A stretch of DNA of 64,000 nt from Isoetes taiwanensis. Its lineage: Eukaryota > Streptophyta > Lycopodiopsida > Isoetales > Isoetaceae. Made by a program: the position numbers and the translations under genes. The stretch lies in the NCBI GenBank assembly GCA_021234155.1, contig JAJEKV010000008.1, positions 7,340,445-7,404,444 on the forward strand, given 5' to 3'. The notes under the pieces were generated by a model. The model searched no databases. It had not been told where the DNA came from and worked only from the letters and a program-made list of their open reading frames with translations. Below are positions 22,506-33,565 of the stretch, in pieces (within the stretch, counting starts at the first letter, position 1; every line of letters starts with the position of its first letter).

Positions 22506-22929
22506 CTCTTTATTCCGCATAAAGAAGATCAACTTATAAACTTTACCCATAAGTCTGTCCTATAGGAAACAATTTGAGATTCCGCATCCAAATTTTACGT
22601 CCATATCCTTGACAGCTTGTACATAAAGTGTCCTCCCCAATGCTTAACACTAAGCAAACCTACAAATAAGGTCGTGTCAATATAGATGACTTCCCAAGTC
22701 AAATATTTATATAAATGATCCCCACGGCCAATCAGTCTCTCAAATCACCACGATCTGACTCCGCAATCCCAAGCAGGATGCTTTTGCGGTTCTCCATACT
22801 CAGGCTTAAAGATTGGAAGTTACACAGGCTCAAATGACCAAGATGAACTTCTAGAGATGGCAAGAGGTTATGGCAGGTAGTCTGGCTATTATGATAAAGC
22901 AGAGCTCAATTTTTGCAGCAGTGGTTTAC

Positions 22930-22996
22930 TTGTCTCCATGACAAATCGTCTCCACGATAAACTACTTGTCTCCATGACAAGCTTTTCCACGACAAC
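22930..22996. repeat. Second cluster of TCC-loop mini-hairpins
   Basis: TTGTC-TCCAT-GACAA occurs at 22930-22944 and again at 22966-22980. A weaker TCGTC-TCCAC-GATAA lies between them and a decayed TTTTCCACGACAA follows. They share the loop type of the 22072-22293 array and lie on the PBS side of the interior. Confidence 0.75.
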
Positions 22997-23066
22997 CTAG
23001 CAGTCACCCTTATTATTCCATAATCCCCAAAGGATCATAGAAGTTTCTCCAATAATTCGAACTTGT

Positions 23067-23282
23067 TCACAACAAGTCGGTCCATATACTTCGAGCATTC
23101 TCCACGAAAGCACCAAGTTTTCTTTTCTCTTCTACTGGTGCTCCAGCTTCTCTTGCAGCAATAGTCGCCAAATCCACCTCAATTCCACTAACCGCTCTAA
23201 TGTTGAAAGCATATGATTTCCCTTCATGCATAAAAGCTTTTACTCCATTAAGATAATCCAAATCTGTTCTTATGAACCCCAA
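23067..23282 (-). CDS. 71-codon frame after the primer-binding site
   Basis: This is the first ATG frame downstream of the PBS on the element's sense strand, starting about 88 bases after it. It encodes 71 residues, including YAFNIRAVSGIEVDLATIAA and REAGAPVEEKRKLGAFVENA. I recognise no Gag motif or zinc knuckle. It may be a truncated gag, a captured exon or chance. Confidence 0.35.
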   Translation of the reverse strand: MGFIRTDLDYLNGVKAFMHEGKSYAFNIRAVSGIEVDLATIAAREAGAPVEEKRKLGAFVENARSIWTDLL

Positions 23283-23369
23283 AATGATAATCTCCTCTCA
23301 CAGATTAGAGCGTCCAGCTTCCACTAGTGATCCCATTGCCCATGGTTCCCAAAAGAATCGCAAACCTCC

Positions 23370-23381
23370 GCTCTGATACCA
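23370..23381 (-). other. Primer-binding site (initiator Met tRNA type)
   Basis: The minus strand reads TGGTATCAGAGC, the usual plant retrotransposon PBS. It lies two bases inside the 5' LTR and fixes the strand of the element. Confidence 0.92.
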
Positions 23382-23383
23382 CT

Positions 23384-24140
23384 TGATACGATTCGTGTAT
23401 TTTTGGGAAGTTGTAGCAACACAGAATCATAGAACCATAATGAAATAATAGAACACTGGACTAAAGAAACTTTATTCATGTCACAAGTGATATGTCAGCA
23501 CGATTAACCACTCAACTGGATCCACTAGGTTATGGCAAAACACAAGTGCTATGGCAAACAAAAAGCTCTGGTATCTGGCTTATTGGCCTCCCAGACTAAT
23601 CTAGCTACTCCAAGTAGCCACAGATCAGAAAGTAATTGGGAATCTGTAAAGTCGCTTGTGACCCCCTGTCATCTTTTCGGCCATAACTCCCTCATACGGA
23701 TTATTAGGATATGTGCCACCCCAATTCAGAAACTAGACTCCGAGCCGGTTCCAATGAGGTAAACGTCGCTGCAATCTGACCTCTAGTTGCCGAGATATTT
23801 CCAACTGAATTTTCAGTTCTATTTATAGATCTCTCTGCGACTTTAGCCCTTTTTAGCAGGTAGTTGCCTTTTATATCAAAATATCTCCTTGCCTTTAATT
23901 AGCTTATATGACTTATCATATAGAACATTATCTATGATCTTTGTCTCAACCAATAATCATCCCGATGATAGTGCCTCGACCCCTTCAATAAATATCAATG
24001 GTTCTTCACACCTAAATGCTATGTTATCCTATGCCCCTTTATATTATTAAGTGACCTTGGGAATAACATTTACATAGTATTTGCCATAATTCCAATAACC
24101 CATTCGCCGTGGACCACTCCCCCCTGCTTGCTCCATATCA
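23384..24140 (-). repeat. 5' LTR (right), 757 bp, uninterrupted
   Basis: An intact LTR with TG...CA termini. It serves as a ready-made empty site for the insertion in the other LTR. Confidence 0.93.
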
Positions 24141-24149
24141 CAATTCCAG

Positions 24150-25935
24150 AAGGAGGCTAATTTTGGACAAAGAAAGATCTGCTCAATACTTCCAATCTGC
24201 AATTCAGAGAGGAGATATTAAAATAATACTATTTTTTTTAACTTGCCTGATTTAAATGTTTAGACATTGACTCCATATTAGAAACACTTTTATCAACAAG
24301 AAACCAAATGAAATACAAGATTTTTGGCATGCAATAACAATTCCAAATACTTTTGAATAGTTTTCCTTCCTCTATATCTGTGAGGTTCCAATAAAGCTAA
24401 GCTTTAGATGGCGGATCATCCTTGGAAAGGAATTTGTCTATCAGGGACATCTTATATCTATAACATTTAGAGTCCATTATGTAATAACCATTTTTGGGTT
24501 TAGTTTAGATCAATATGATGCACATGTCTTTTAATCAAATTGAATATGTATCTATTAGAGGAGGTTCCTCTAATTTGCTTTTTAATGCTATCCACGTCAA
24601 CCACTTACCATGCCATAGGTCATCGAGAATTTTAATATTCTTGTCACTCTATTTCGTATGTACTTTGATATGATAAATTGCTAGAGGTAAGTTCACTTGA
24701 CTGAGCTAACTCAATGTTCCTGAAGAGGCTAGTATCTTTGTGAAAACTCAAATTTTCTCTATGTGCAAAGGCATTGAGATTTTGTTCCAAGCTGAAATCA
24801 TATTTTTCATCAAAGGAAATATGTTTGAAGCAGGCTGGAGAGGAACAAATGTAGAAAAAGACAACTAGTGCACAATAGAATGATGGTTCTTTATGTAGCT
24901 AAGCCCTAACCAGTATTTAATGAATACTCTAAAAAAGATTTTTCAGACATTTTTTCCAGCTAGACCACAAGAAATAAGTCTTTAAATTCAAGACAACCAT
25001 GGAAATTTAATTTTGGTGGCATTTTTCCAGTTGACATATGGTTGTTGCTCTAGATAAACTTTCTGATAATTCTCTCAAGCTGTTGATATATGCATTCGGA
25101 AGCAAGCAAACCAGAGGGAAAATATATGTCGGAATTTAAAATGACAGATTTTGCTATTAACGGTCTACCAGCAAACGAGGTACAACTGCCGTAATTATTG
25201 AGTTTCTTCTTGATTGTAGAGACATAAGGGAGCTACAAACATTTTAGATTAAAGTTCAAAGATAAAGGCATCTCAAGGAGATTGGTGGCTTCGATAGCAT
25301 TGAGACATTTGGTCCCAAGAATGTTAGTTTGAGTTAGTTCTCCAATGATAACACATTTTTGAAGATTAAGGTGAATCCCAGAAGCAGCACTGAATAGATT
25401 TAATACCTTGAGAATAGATTCAATTTTATTCATGTCATTCTTAAGGAAGCTGAAAGAATCATCAGCATATTGTCCACCGTTCGTGTTTTGGAACTGTTAT
25501 CATGAAACAGTAGACCCTTCATATTTCCCTAATATTGCTGGTTGTTAATCACTGGTTAAGATTTTAGCTACAACAATAAAAAGGTAGGGAGCTAATGGAC
25601 ATCTTTGTCTAACTCCCTTGTCTAAGGGATTTTCTTTTACCAAGTGGGCCATTGATAATTACAGCTGATTGAGATCTATAGTTTAGCCACAAGATTAACT
25701 TAATCATTTTAGAAGAGAAGCCAATTTTCTCAGGGAAAATTCATGGAAGTCCCATCTCAATATATCAAAGGTTTTAGAAAGCTCCAGTTTTAACATCATC
25801 TTGTTTCTGTTTGTGATTCTATTCCAATGAAGGCCCTCCATAGCATCAATCTACTTTTCTAAAATGAACCTATTTGGCAAGAAGGTAGATTGTCTGTAGA
25901 TATTCCTTGACATGTATCTAAACTATGAAAAAGGG
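24150..25935 (-). pseudogene. LINE reverse transcriptase, decayed
   Basis: Minus-strand frames give, in order, NKMMLKLELSKTFDILRWDF (RT block with catalytic Asp), KGVRQRCPLAPYLFIVVAKI, QYADDSFSFLKND, FSAASGIHLNLQK and GRPLIAKSVILNSDIYF. This is the C-terminal half of a plant L1-type ORF2. Many stops and frameshifts are present. The LTR element's target duplication lies directly at its left edge, so the LTR element apparently inserted next to or into this relic. Confidence 0.85.
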
Positions 25936-26597
25936 ATGGCTTGGATTATGTGCTAGGAACGGCACCTATTATGTTGCATGTGGCATTCCCTCTCCCCTTG
26001 AAAACGGAATGGCTTGGATTATGTGTCAAAAATGACGCATATTACGTCGCATGGGGCATTCACGCTCCCCATGCGGGATGCTAATAATACGAATTTTAAA
26101 ATTTCGCTATTAATATGGGATGCTGGTGAATAAGAGTTTTGAATTTCGCTCTTAATGCTAGACTAGATAGGAAATCCCTTCTATTGTGATTCTGATTCAG
26201 AGTATAGCAGCACGGAACGCCTGCAGTGAGGTAGGAGCACCTGCAAGGACTTGGCGGAAGGTATTATAAGCAGCTCCATTTCTAGTAGTAAGCAAGTGAA
26301 CCTTCTAAAATAATGCTATATTTCTTCATCGTTACAATTATTTTTGTGTTATACAGGTGCAAATCGCTTAAATGCAAACCTATCAGCAACCAGAAGAGGT
26401 GCTAAACCTGTTATGCTTTTGCTGCATTCCATTTAGAGTTCTATTGCGGTAGGGATAAGGGTAATTTTTTATAGAATTTGATAGAAGGCCAAATTAGTTA
26501 TTCAAGCCTGCCATGCCATTGATTCTCAAGAGTTTCAGTTTCAGTTTCATTTATGGCATACAACATACTTGGGACTCTATCATACCTTGAATAGGCT
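25936..26597. other. Intergenic
   Basis: A degenerate duplicate occurs at 25935-26060 (GGCTTGGATTATGTG twice, each with a GCATxxGGCATTC block). No gene was recognised. Confidence 0.35.
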
Positions 26598-27247
26598 TCT
26601 CATTCGTCTCAGCAGATTTTCTACAATGGTGGATAGTAGGTAGCCGCGCACATGCGAACTACCCACGAAGAAAAATAAAGGGAACGTCTAATACAACTTG
26701 GACCCCATGAAATACAATGCTAATAGATGTTTGGTTGTGTACCTGCTGAAAGCTTATCATCGGGATTAAAAAACCCCGCCCTTTCGGGTTTTCGAGGAAA
26801 AACCCTAGCGATAAACCTTCGGCAAGGGGCTTGGACAAACGTAAGGCTGAGAATTCGCTCCCAAAAAACCCACGAATGGAGAAGTCGAAGCCGCTGCCGC
26901 TTGCCAACATGTACCTGCACAACACCAACACGAGAACAAATGTGACAAAACAAACCTCCCAAAGTGGAGGGGCTGATTACGCGTGCCACGCGACAACAAA
27001 ATAAAAACCTCTTCAAATAGAGGGGCTGGTCACGCGTGCCAGGCGACAAATACATTAAACAATTGGGGGAGAGGGTGGTGGGTTACAAAATAAAGAGAAT
27101 AGGGTGCGAGAGAGAGAAGAGGAAGCCCGATGAGACGCCGATGAAGAACTCCGCCTAATATAGCGATCAACTGAGAAGGCATGCATGCATGCAAGACATG
27201 CATGCTCGCTCCTTCTAGAATGTCGATCCGAGGGCTCGGATCGATGG
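26598..27247 (+). mobile_element. Helentron-like unit B1
   Basis: It aligns with unit C1 from CTTCTCATTC onward: a GGTAG...CTACC hairpin near 26639, the stem/tetraloop module at 26744-26824, GCATGCATGC clusters and the end GCTCCTTCTAGAATG plus a hairpin CGATCCGA-GGGC-TCGGATCG. Its 5' terminus is lost or diverged. It joins directly to unit B2. Short frames inside it repeat between units and are not genes. Confidence 0.7.
26744..26824. other. Stem/tetraloop module in unit B1
   Basis: TGCTGAAAGCTTATC faces GATAAACCTTCGGCA with 13 of 15 positions paired (one G-U). The inner strand is the complement of AAAACCC-GAAA-GGG...GGGGTTTTTTAATCC. It is the most decayed of the three module copies in Helentron-like units. 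Confidence 0.65.
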
Positions 27248-27612
27248 CATTCTAGAAGGAGCTCGCATGAAACCAACAAAAACCTCCCGAATAGAAGAGA
27301 ACTTCCATATCAAAACGGGATCGAGGACGAAGGTCAAAAGATTATGGCTAAAAAAGAGGCAAGGCCGAGAAAGGACATGCCACAGCATGAAAGAAAAGCC
27401 AAACTGGTGAATCCAAGCATGGAGAAGCCCCTCCCCTGAATGGTTACAAAGAAAAGAGAATAGGGTACTGCTGAGAGAGAAGAGGAAGCGCCGATGAGAC
27501 GTCGATGAAGAACTCCGCCTAATATAGCGATCAACCAGAGAAGGCATGCATGCATGCAAGACATGCATGCTCGCTCCTTCTAGAATGTCGATCCGAGGGC
27601 TCGGATCGATGG
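27248..27612 (+). mobile_element. Helentron-like unit B2, tandem to B1
   Basis: It begins CATTCTAGAAGGAGC and ends with the exact inverted copy GCTCCTTCTAGAATG (27573-27587) followed by a terminal 8-bp hairpin (27589-27608). It lacks the module and shares its last ~180 bases with B1. The head-to-tail junction at 27247/27248 is what tandem rolling-circle copies would give. C1/C2 at 50116 has the same two-part order. Confidence 0.7.
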
Positions 27613-30600
27613 CATTAGATTACTCTGTTGTTCCTTGATTTTTGTATGTGACAAATGGTTTGCTTTTACAGGGGCAAAGCCACATTTACTTTCGAAGAGC
27701 TTTCACAAAACATAGTATCATTTTTGGACTTCTGGCATGCATGCAACTCCTAATATTTGCAAACTCCATTTCTGGCAAGAGGTTATGTGCAAACCCCATT
27801 TCTGGGAAGAGTTGTGAAGCATTTATTTTCGAGTACATTTGGCAGGTCTTAGGCTGCGGTTAGGCAGGTTTTAAACAAAACTCGGTTGGAGCATTTGTAC
27901 AAATCCTATTCTTCCTAAAAAAATTTAGCTCTCTCTGATCTAATCTGGAACATGCAGAGATGAAACACTATTGCAGAGTCCCAGTTGTCACTGGAACAAG
28001 CGTGCAAGGTAAGGTTTTGATTGCACGATATGAGTTTTTTAAATTTCCTATGTGATTAGGATCTGATAGAATAATTTACAAGTTCGAATCAATTCACTAA
28101 CAGAGCAATTGTTGCAGCCTCAATTATCTATGAAGGTAACAAAAGCTAAATCTTCTTCTGTTAGATTCTTTAGTGATTTGGGTCTGATACAGCAAGCCGC
28201 AATGCACCTATTTAGTTGATTTGAGCATTGATCTTTGAAGGTAACTAAACATCTTCATATTATTTCTTTTGGTATTTTCTTCTGAAGTTTAAGTTGCCCA
28301 GATAAGAAAAAAAGCAACAAAGTTTCATCAATGCAAGAGTTGATTCAACATTTTATACTTCTTTGCTATGCTACTTTCACGAAGATTAGTTTTTAGGAAA
28401 ATGTTTTGTATGGCCTTTTTCTTAACATAAGTATTTGAACATTAAGTAACATTTTGCTTCATGTGAAACCCTGAAAAAACTTTCTAGATTCTAATACATA
28501 ATCAATAATCAATCTTGTTAATTTGGGATTTTCCGGCATGGAGGAAAACATTTTTGGATTTTTTTCTAAACCGATTTCCTAAGATTTTGAGGATTTCAGA
28601 CGCCGGAAAAAAAACTCGAGTAGTCCTAAAATTAAATTGCTTTGCGAATTTATTTGTCTTTTGGCTTGGCTGGAGCTTATCCGCTGAAGGGCGGAGGTCA
28701 TTCAGTTCTGCATGGCAGGTAGGCCACCTCATCGACTTCAATAAGGTTAGATTTATCGATAGTCTGTGTTGTCCGGTGTGGGATTTGAAGCATCAGATAA
28801 AAAGTTTTGGTCTGTCTCTTTCAAATGCCAGGTTTGAAGCACGAGATCAACTTCTTTGTGTGAGCAGAGATGGCCGCTTCAACTATGCTTTCAAATAGCC
28901 GATGTAAAATTTTGATCCATGAAGAAAGCACTTTCAAAAGCACGATTTTGGTTGTGTTATGCTCTAGGATTATATCCTGATTCTTTACTTAGTCCTCCCC
29001 ACCCGATTCTTTTGGAGCTTTATGATTCACTTTGCAAGCATGCTCCTGGAAAGATCTTCCAAGTATTTAGATAATATCAAGAATAGTGAGCTCTTCATAG
29101 GATAGGCTTTGCTTAATCACACAAATTGGTTTGCATCTACTGTGCTCTTAACATAGCACGGTAGGCACACATGTAGATACTGTAATTATATTGCCTTCAC
29201 TGAATTAGTTGAATAACATTACTCCATAATGTATAAGAGCTGCCTTTGATCTATTTTCTTTTATTGTAGCTAGCTGTAAGTTGCTTATAAAGGTTTATTT
29301 ATTGTTATGAGCAGGATTATTGTTATGTGCATAATGACAGGGGCAAAGTAGAGAGCGATATTGTCATACTCAAAAAGGCTGTCACCTTAGAGTAAGATTT
29401 TGAAAAGATTCTGCTCTGTTGTATTATGAACAACGGACCTGTTGGAAAGTGACAGGCCCTCAGAAGTAATTGACCAGGTAACTATCTAATCTTCAAGTCT
29501 AGCCATCCATTTCTTGAGTACTTTTGATTTTGATATCGATTGATCAGATTGATCCATTCAATGAGATCGATTGATGAAGACAGGCCCTCAGAAGTAATTG
29601 ACCAGGTAACTATCTAATCTTCAACTCTAGCCATCCATTTCTTGAGTACTTTTGATTTTGATTTTGCTCGAGAAAATAACAAGCTCACAAATTCATTGGA
29701 CTCCAATGCATGCAGTAATTTTTTGAAGGTGCAGATGCTAAATGGCAAGCATGTCTAGCATTTTAGAATCCCATATGCAAACGTGATGCTTTAGCTGAGA
29801 ATGGACAGGTTTATATCCTCGATTTTGATGTTCTAACTTACTGGCAGTAGAATAGCAGCCATTTTGATGCAGTTACTTGCCGTCATGTTGTGGGTCATTG
29901 TTGCCTTCAATGAGCATCTCTTATGTAACAGTATTAAGGGTGTGTTTGCTCATGATTATGTCTTTGATGATGGTCTTATATTATGTGGCATTGGCCGTGA
30001 TAATATGCTTAGCAAGTGATAGTGGTCCAGCAAGCATGGGTACAGTCCTGAGAAAATGATATGCACCATTTGATTATCCTTAGAAAGACTGTACAGGAAT
30101 GGATACACATTCTTATAATTTTGGCAACTGATGGAGACAAGATAAGCAAATTGGCACCAGTGTGTTAAGTGTTATCCATTGGACTCCAATGTATATAGTA
30201 ATTGTTTGAAGGTATGTTTGTTCCGCTAAAATGCAGATTGCTTTGGAAGAGCTTTTTTTACTATTACTCTTGCAGATTGAGACCATATAACGACGAGCAA
30301 ATATGGTCTTCAAATGAAGATCGTGTGTTGTTAGGGTGTCTTATTAGGACCACATTACTTCCACCATAGTGTGAATTCATGTATTTTGTGCCATATCTAA
30401 AGCATGCTTGCAAATTAGTGATGTTATGGAAATTGGAATTGTTCAGATATTGAGCCGCAGCTCCATGACCCAACGGGTTCCCCATCGAGCTCCAGTACTC
30501 TGCTTTACTTAAAAAGCTAAGCATTTTCTTTCCTCTGGCATCAACTTTCTACAAGTTTTATTCAAGCAGAAATGCAGATAATGGTAGCTTCCCGGATAAA

Positions 30601-31143
30601 TGTGTCCCGGATAAATGTGTTCCTGATTCCCTACAACATCGAGTGAAGATTATTTTTAAGGAACTAATCTGTGCACATTAAAGCAACTTCTATGTCTTCA
30701 TTTACTTTCAAAATCGCATGTATTGTACTTCTAATCAAAGCATTTTGTAAGGTTTTTTGAAGATCGCTTTGCATTATGTCTTAGCTTCCAAGCGAAACTC
30801 AAAACTATTGCTCCAAGCTATGAATCAAGGTAAGAGTCTTCTTTACCATAAGTTAGGCTTTTATGCTTTTCTTACATTCAATGCAATTGTATACATTGCA
30901 AAGGTAGTTATACATGAGCAACAAATGATGGGTGTCAGTTTCTTTCATTTAGTTTTACTGCATCCATTTCCAGTTTGATTTCATCCTTCTGTTGCAAATA
31001 TGAAGAAGTTGAAGCATGACACAAATAGACACACCATGGAAGCATCTATGGTCCTTCTAATAAACTATCCCTTTCTAACCATCGGATATTTTTCATGTCG
31101 GGTTAGTGGATCTTGCACAATTTTCTAGCATCTATTTAGGATT
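27613..31143. other. Intergenic with an 80-bp duplication
   Basis: No gene was recognised. GGCCCTCAGAAGTAATTGAC and the following ~80 bases occur twice, at about 29456 and 29583, with few differences. Scattered short frames on both strands match nothing I know. Confidence 0.4.
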
Positions 31144-31481
31144 GGACCTGAAGGTCCTCATCAAAATCTCTATGAGATTGCCAAGGATTATGATCTTAGT
31201 GTCTTTCTTAAATTTGGATCCCATTCCAGTTTGGTTGCTTCATCCCCAGCCATGGCCAAGGAGTTTTTTAAAAGTCATTGTGCCTTCAGACCCATTCTTT
31301 TAGCAGCCACCATTTTGCAGTACAACCAGGAGAATAATGCCTTTGCAGATATGGAGACCACTGGAAGTTCATGGTTGGGAATTTTGTGCTTGCAACTTTG
31401 CCTATGTGTTGGAGTGCATTGGATTTTTTTGTGCATTCCATTGACTGTAGATGCACCGCCTTAAAATTGGCCGAATTATTT
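31144..31481 (+). pseudogene. Cytochrome P450 N-terminal fragment
   Basis: One frame reads GPEGPHQNLYEIAKDYDLSV, then LVASSPAMAKEFFKSHCAF and LLAATILQYNQENNAFAD. A +1 shift gives GDHWKFMVGNFVLATL and DFFVHSIDCRCTAL, ending at TGA. This is the helix A to helix C region of a plant microsomal P450 (PHxxLxxLAKxYG, SSPxMAKEFLKxH, YGDxWKxMRK). The membrane anchor, I helix and heme-binding cysteine loop are absent. The frameshift and truncation make it a pseudogene. Confidence 0.88.
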
Positions 31482-32410
31482 TCTGGGTGATCTTAACAGC
31501 ATAGAACTATGCCATTGCCCGAAACTCTGATCAGCAGCTTACATGTTTATCAGGCCTGTTGGCAACAGCAGTGGATGCAGATACGTCGATTTTATTGCTT
31601 GGCAACTCCTTTTTTTTTTTCCTTAAAAGATTATCGTCTGTCTGCATGGATAGATCCAATTTACCCACTCCGTCATGGCCTCAGGTTTTGTACTTTTCCT
31701 ACTCAAGAAAAGAAATGGTATGGACTGTAAGAAAAATGTCTAAATTCTGTTCACTGCCTGGCTTACAGATCTTGATACGATTCAATGTTTATGGGAAACA
31801 GAAACTACTCAACAATATCTTTATTGTATTTCATGATCCGGTTACATCACATATGTCACAGACAAATACGTTGCTAAGCACGCTTAACCACCCAACCGGG
31901 TCCACAGGTTATGGCACTGCAATGGCAACTGGTATGGCAAACAATCTCTACAAACATTCTCTAGCTACTCCACGTAGCTCTAGAGCAAACTGGTAATCCG
32001 CTTATCAGATAAGAAGGATCATCTTCCTCTAGCCTACTCTGATCTTACATGGAAGCATGGCAGTCTGGTATGACTGCGCCCAATCCGCTTCAGTCCCATC
32101 TATCAGAAGAGCTCTCGGATCCTAAATTCCTCTTCAATTCCAGCAACCCATTTCTCTCCAGGGCAGATCTCAGCTTGCCACTGAAGCTCCACAAATCATC
32201 TGATCGGATTTGGTTCCCGCCTGACAGCCTGTCTGTTAGACAGATCCGAATTGTTGGACGTTGGTGTTTGCCCATGCATTCCTGTTCACGGACCAAGAAT
32301 CACTATTCATGGCCCTTGTGTTGCTGCTCGATGTCGGCCTCTGTAAACCTGTTCCCCTGTTACAGGTCGCTCCCGATGGTTTTTTCTACGCCCGATTTGG
32401 GTTGGGCTCC

Positions 32411-32880
32411 AATGAAACCTCCCTAACTTTCAATGGAAACCTCCCTAACTTTCCCTGGAAACCTCCCCAACTTTCCGTGGAAACCTCCCCAACTTTCCCT
32501 GGAAACCTCCCTCATTTTCCTGGAAACCTCCCCAACTTTCCCCGGAAACCTCCCCAACTTTCTCCAGATTAGAAAACAGGGGAGGTTTCCATGGAAACCT
32601 CCCCACCTTTCCCTGGAAACCTCCCCAACTTTCCTGGATGACCTGGGGATGTTTCCAATTAAGAAAACAGGGGAGGTTTCCATGGAAAGGTGGGGAGGTT
32701 TCCACAAAAGAAAAAAAAAAGCTCTTTAAATTTGCACGAAGACCAAGACTAGCCCCCGTGCATCTCGGTCCTCGTGTGTTTTAATGACGAGGTTGCCAAC
32801 ATTAATGACTATTTTTTTTTTTTTAATATTTTATGGAAACCTCCCCAACTTTTCAAAGAAACTAGGGGAGGTTTCCACAT
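32411..32880. repeat. GGAAACCTCCCC minisatellite, left arm
   Basis: About eight direct units of roughly 21 bp (GGAAACCTCCCCAACTTTCC and variants) are followed by inverted units (GGGGAGGTTTCC), with one more inverted pair at 32834-32878. The array can fold on itself. Confidence 0.9.
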
Positions 32881-33565
32881 AATGTCTATAAAATTTCAAA
32901 GTGAGCTATTTCTTCAAGTAGATCGTCCCTTTGAGTTCTTCTTTCATCCACGAATTCATCCAAGCTTTTTCTTCAAGTAAATCATCCATACGGGTCCTTC
33001 ATCCACGGATTCATCCGTTCGCCTTGATTCCCATCGACACTATCATCTTTGGTTCCTTTCTAGGAACAGGCATATTTATGTAATGGCAAATGGATACACC
33101 TCTTAGAAGGAGACCACCCATTGTTTGAATAAATCAAGTTAAGAGGATAATTGGCATTTCAGAGATCATAAACTCAAGGGTAAAAAATATGCCTTGCAGA
33201 GGCAAAAGAAAAGAAAAGATTTGTTTGCATACCATTGTTATGAACTTGATAGTCTAAAAAACTTCTCTATGCCATTGTTATGAATTTGGTAATCTGAAAA
33301 ACTTCTCTATGTACTTGATCCAAATCTAGGATCTAAGGATACGGAAGAGTTTATAAGAGTATGTTGTTCGAGATTGTATCTTTAGTGGTCTGCCATTTTA
33401 TAAGATGGTTTGCAATGATCTGCTATTTTATAAGATGGTCTGCAATGATGGTTGATAGGACATAATCCACTAAGTATTCCGGAGAATGATCAAAACGTTG
33501 ATTTACATAAGTTTTAGCACAAGGAATTATACTCTTCTCCTTACATCATAGTTTCAGTAAGTTGG

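Larger units (their letters stand above)
19852..24140 (-). mobile_element. Non-autonomous LTR retrotransposon with nested insertions
   Basis: Two LTRs (left 19852-21924, interrupted; right 23384-24140) begin TGATACGATTC and end CATATCA. The flanking 5-bp duplication is CAATT (19847-19851 and 24141-24145). Next to the right LTR, GCTCTGATACCA is the complement of the plant initiator-Met primer-binding sequence TGGTATCAGAGC. Next to the left LTR, the minus strand reads the purine tract GAGAAGGGATGGAT. The element therefore runs on the minus strand. The internal region is only about 1.46 kb and has no protease, integrase, RT or RNase H, so it must have relied on proteins from another element. The interior is rich in small hairpins. 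Confidence 0.93.

Noticed and set aside
22072-22996. Repeat array resembling CRISPR
   Set aside because: Units are 15-19 bases with conserved loops and variable stems, spacing is irregular, there are no cas genes, and the host is a plant.
27055-27568. Overlapping open frames inside Helentron-like units B1 and B2
   Set aside because: They recur with the repeated DNA in several frames and contain no recognisable domain.
28515-28898. 127-codon plus-strand frame
   Set aside because: No motif was recognised and an opposite-strand frame is equally open; treated as chance.
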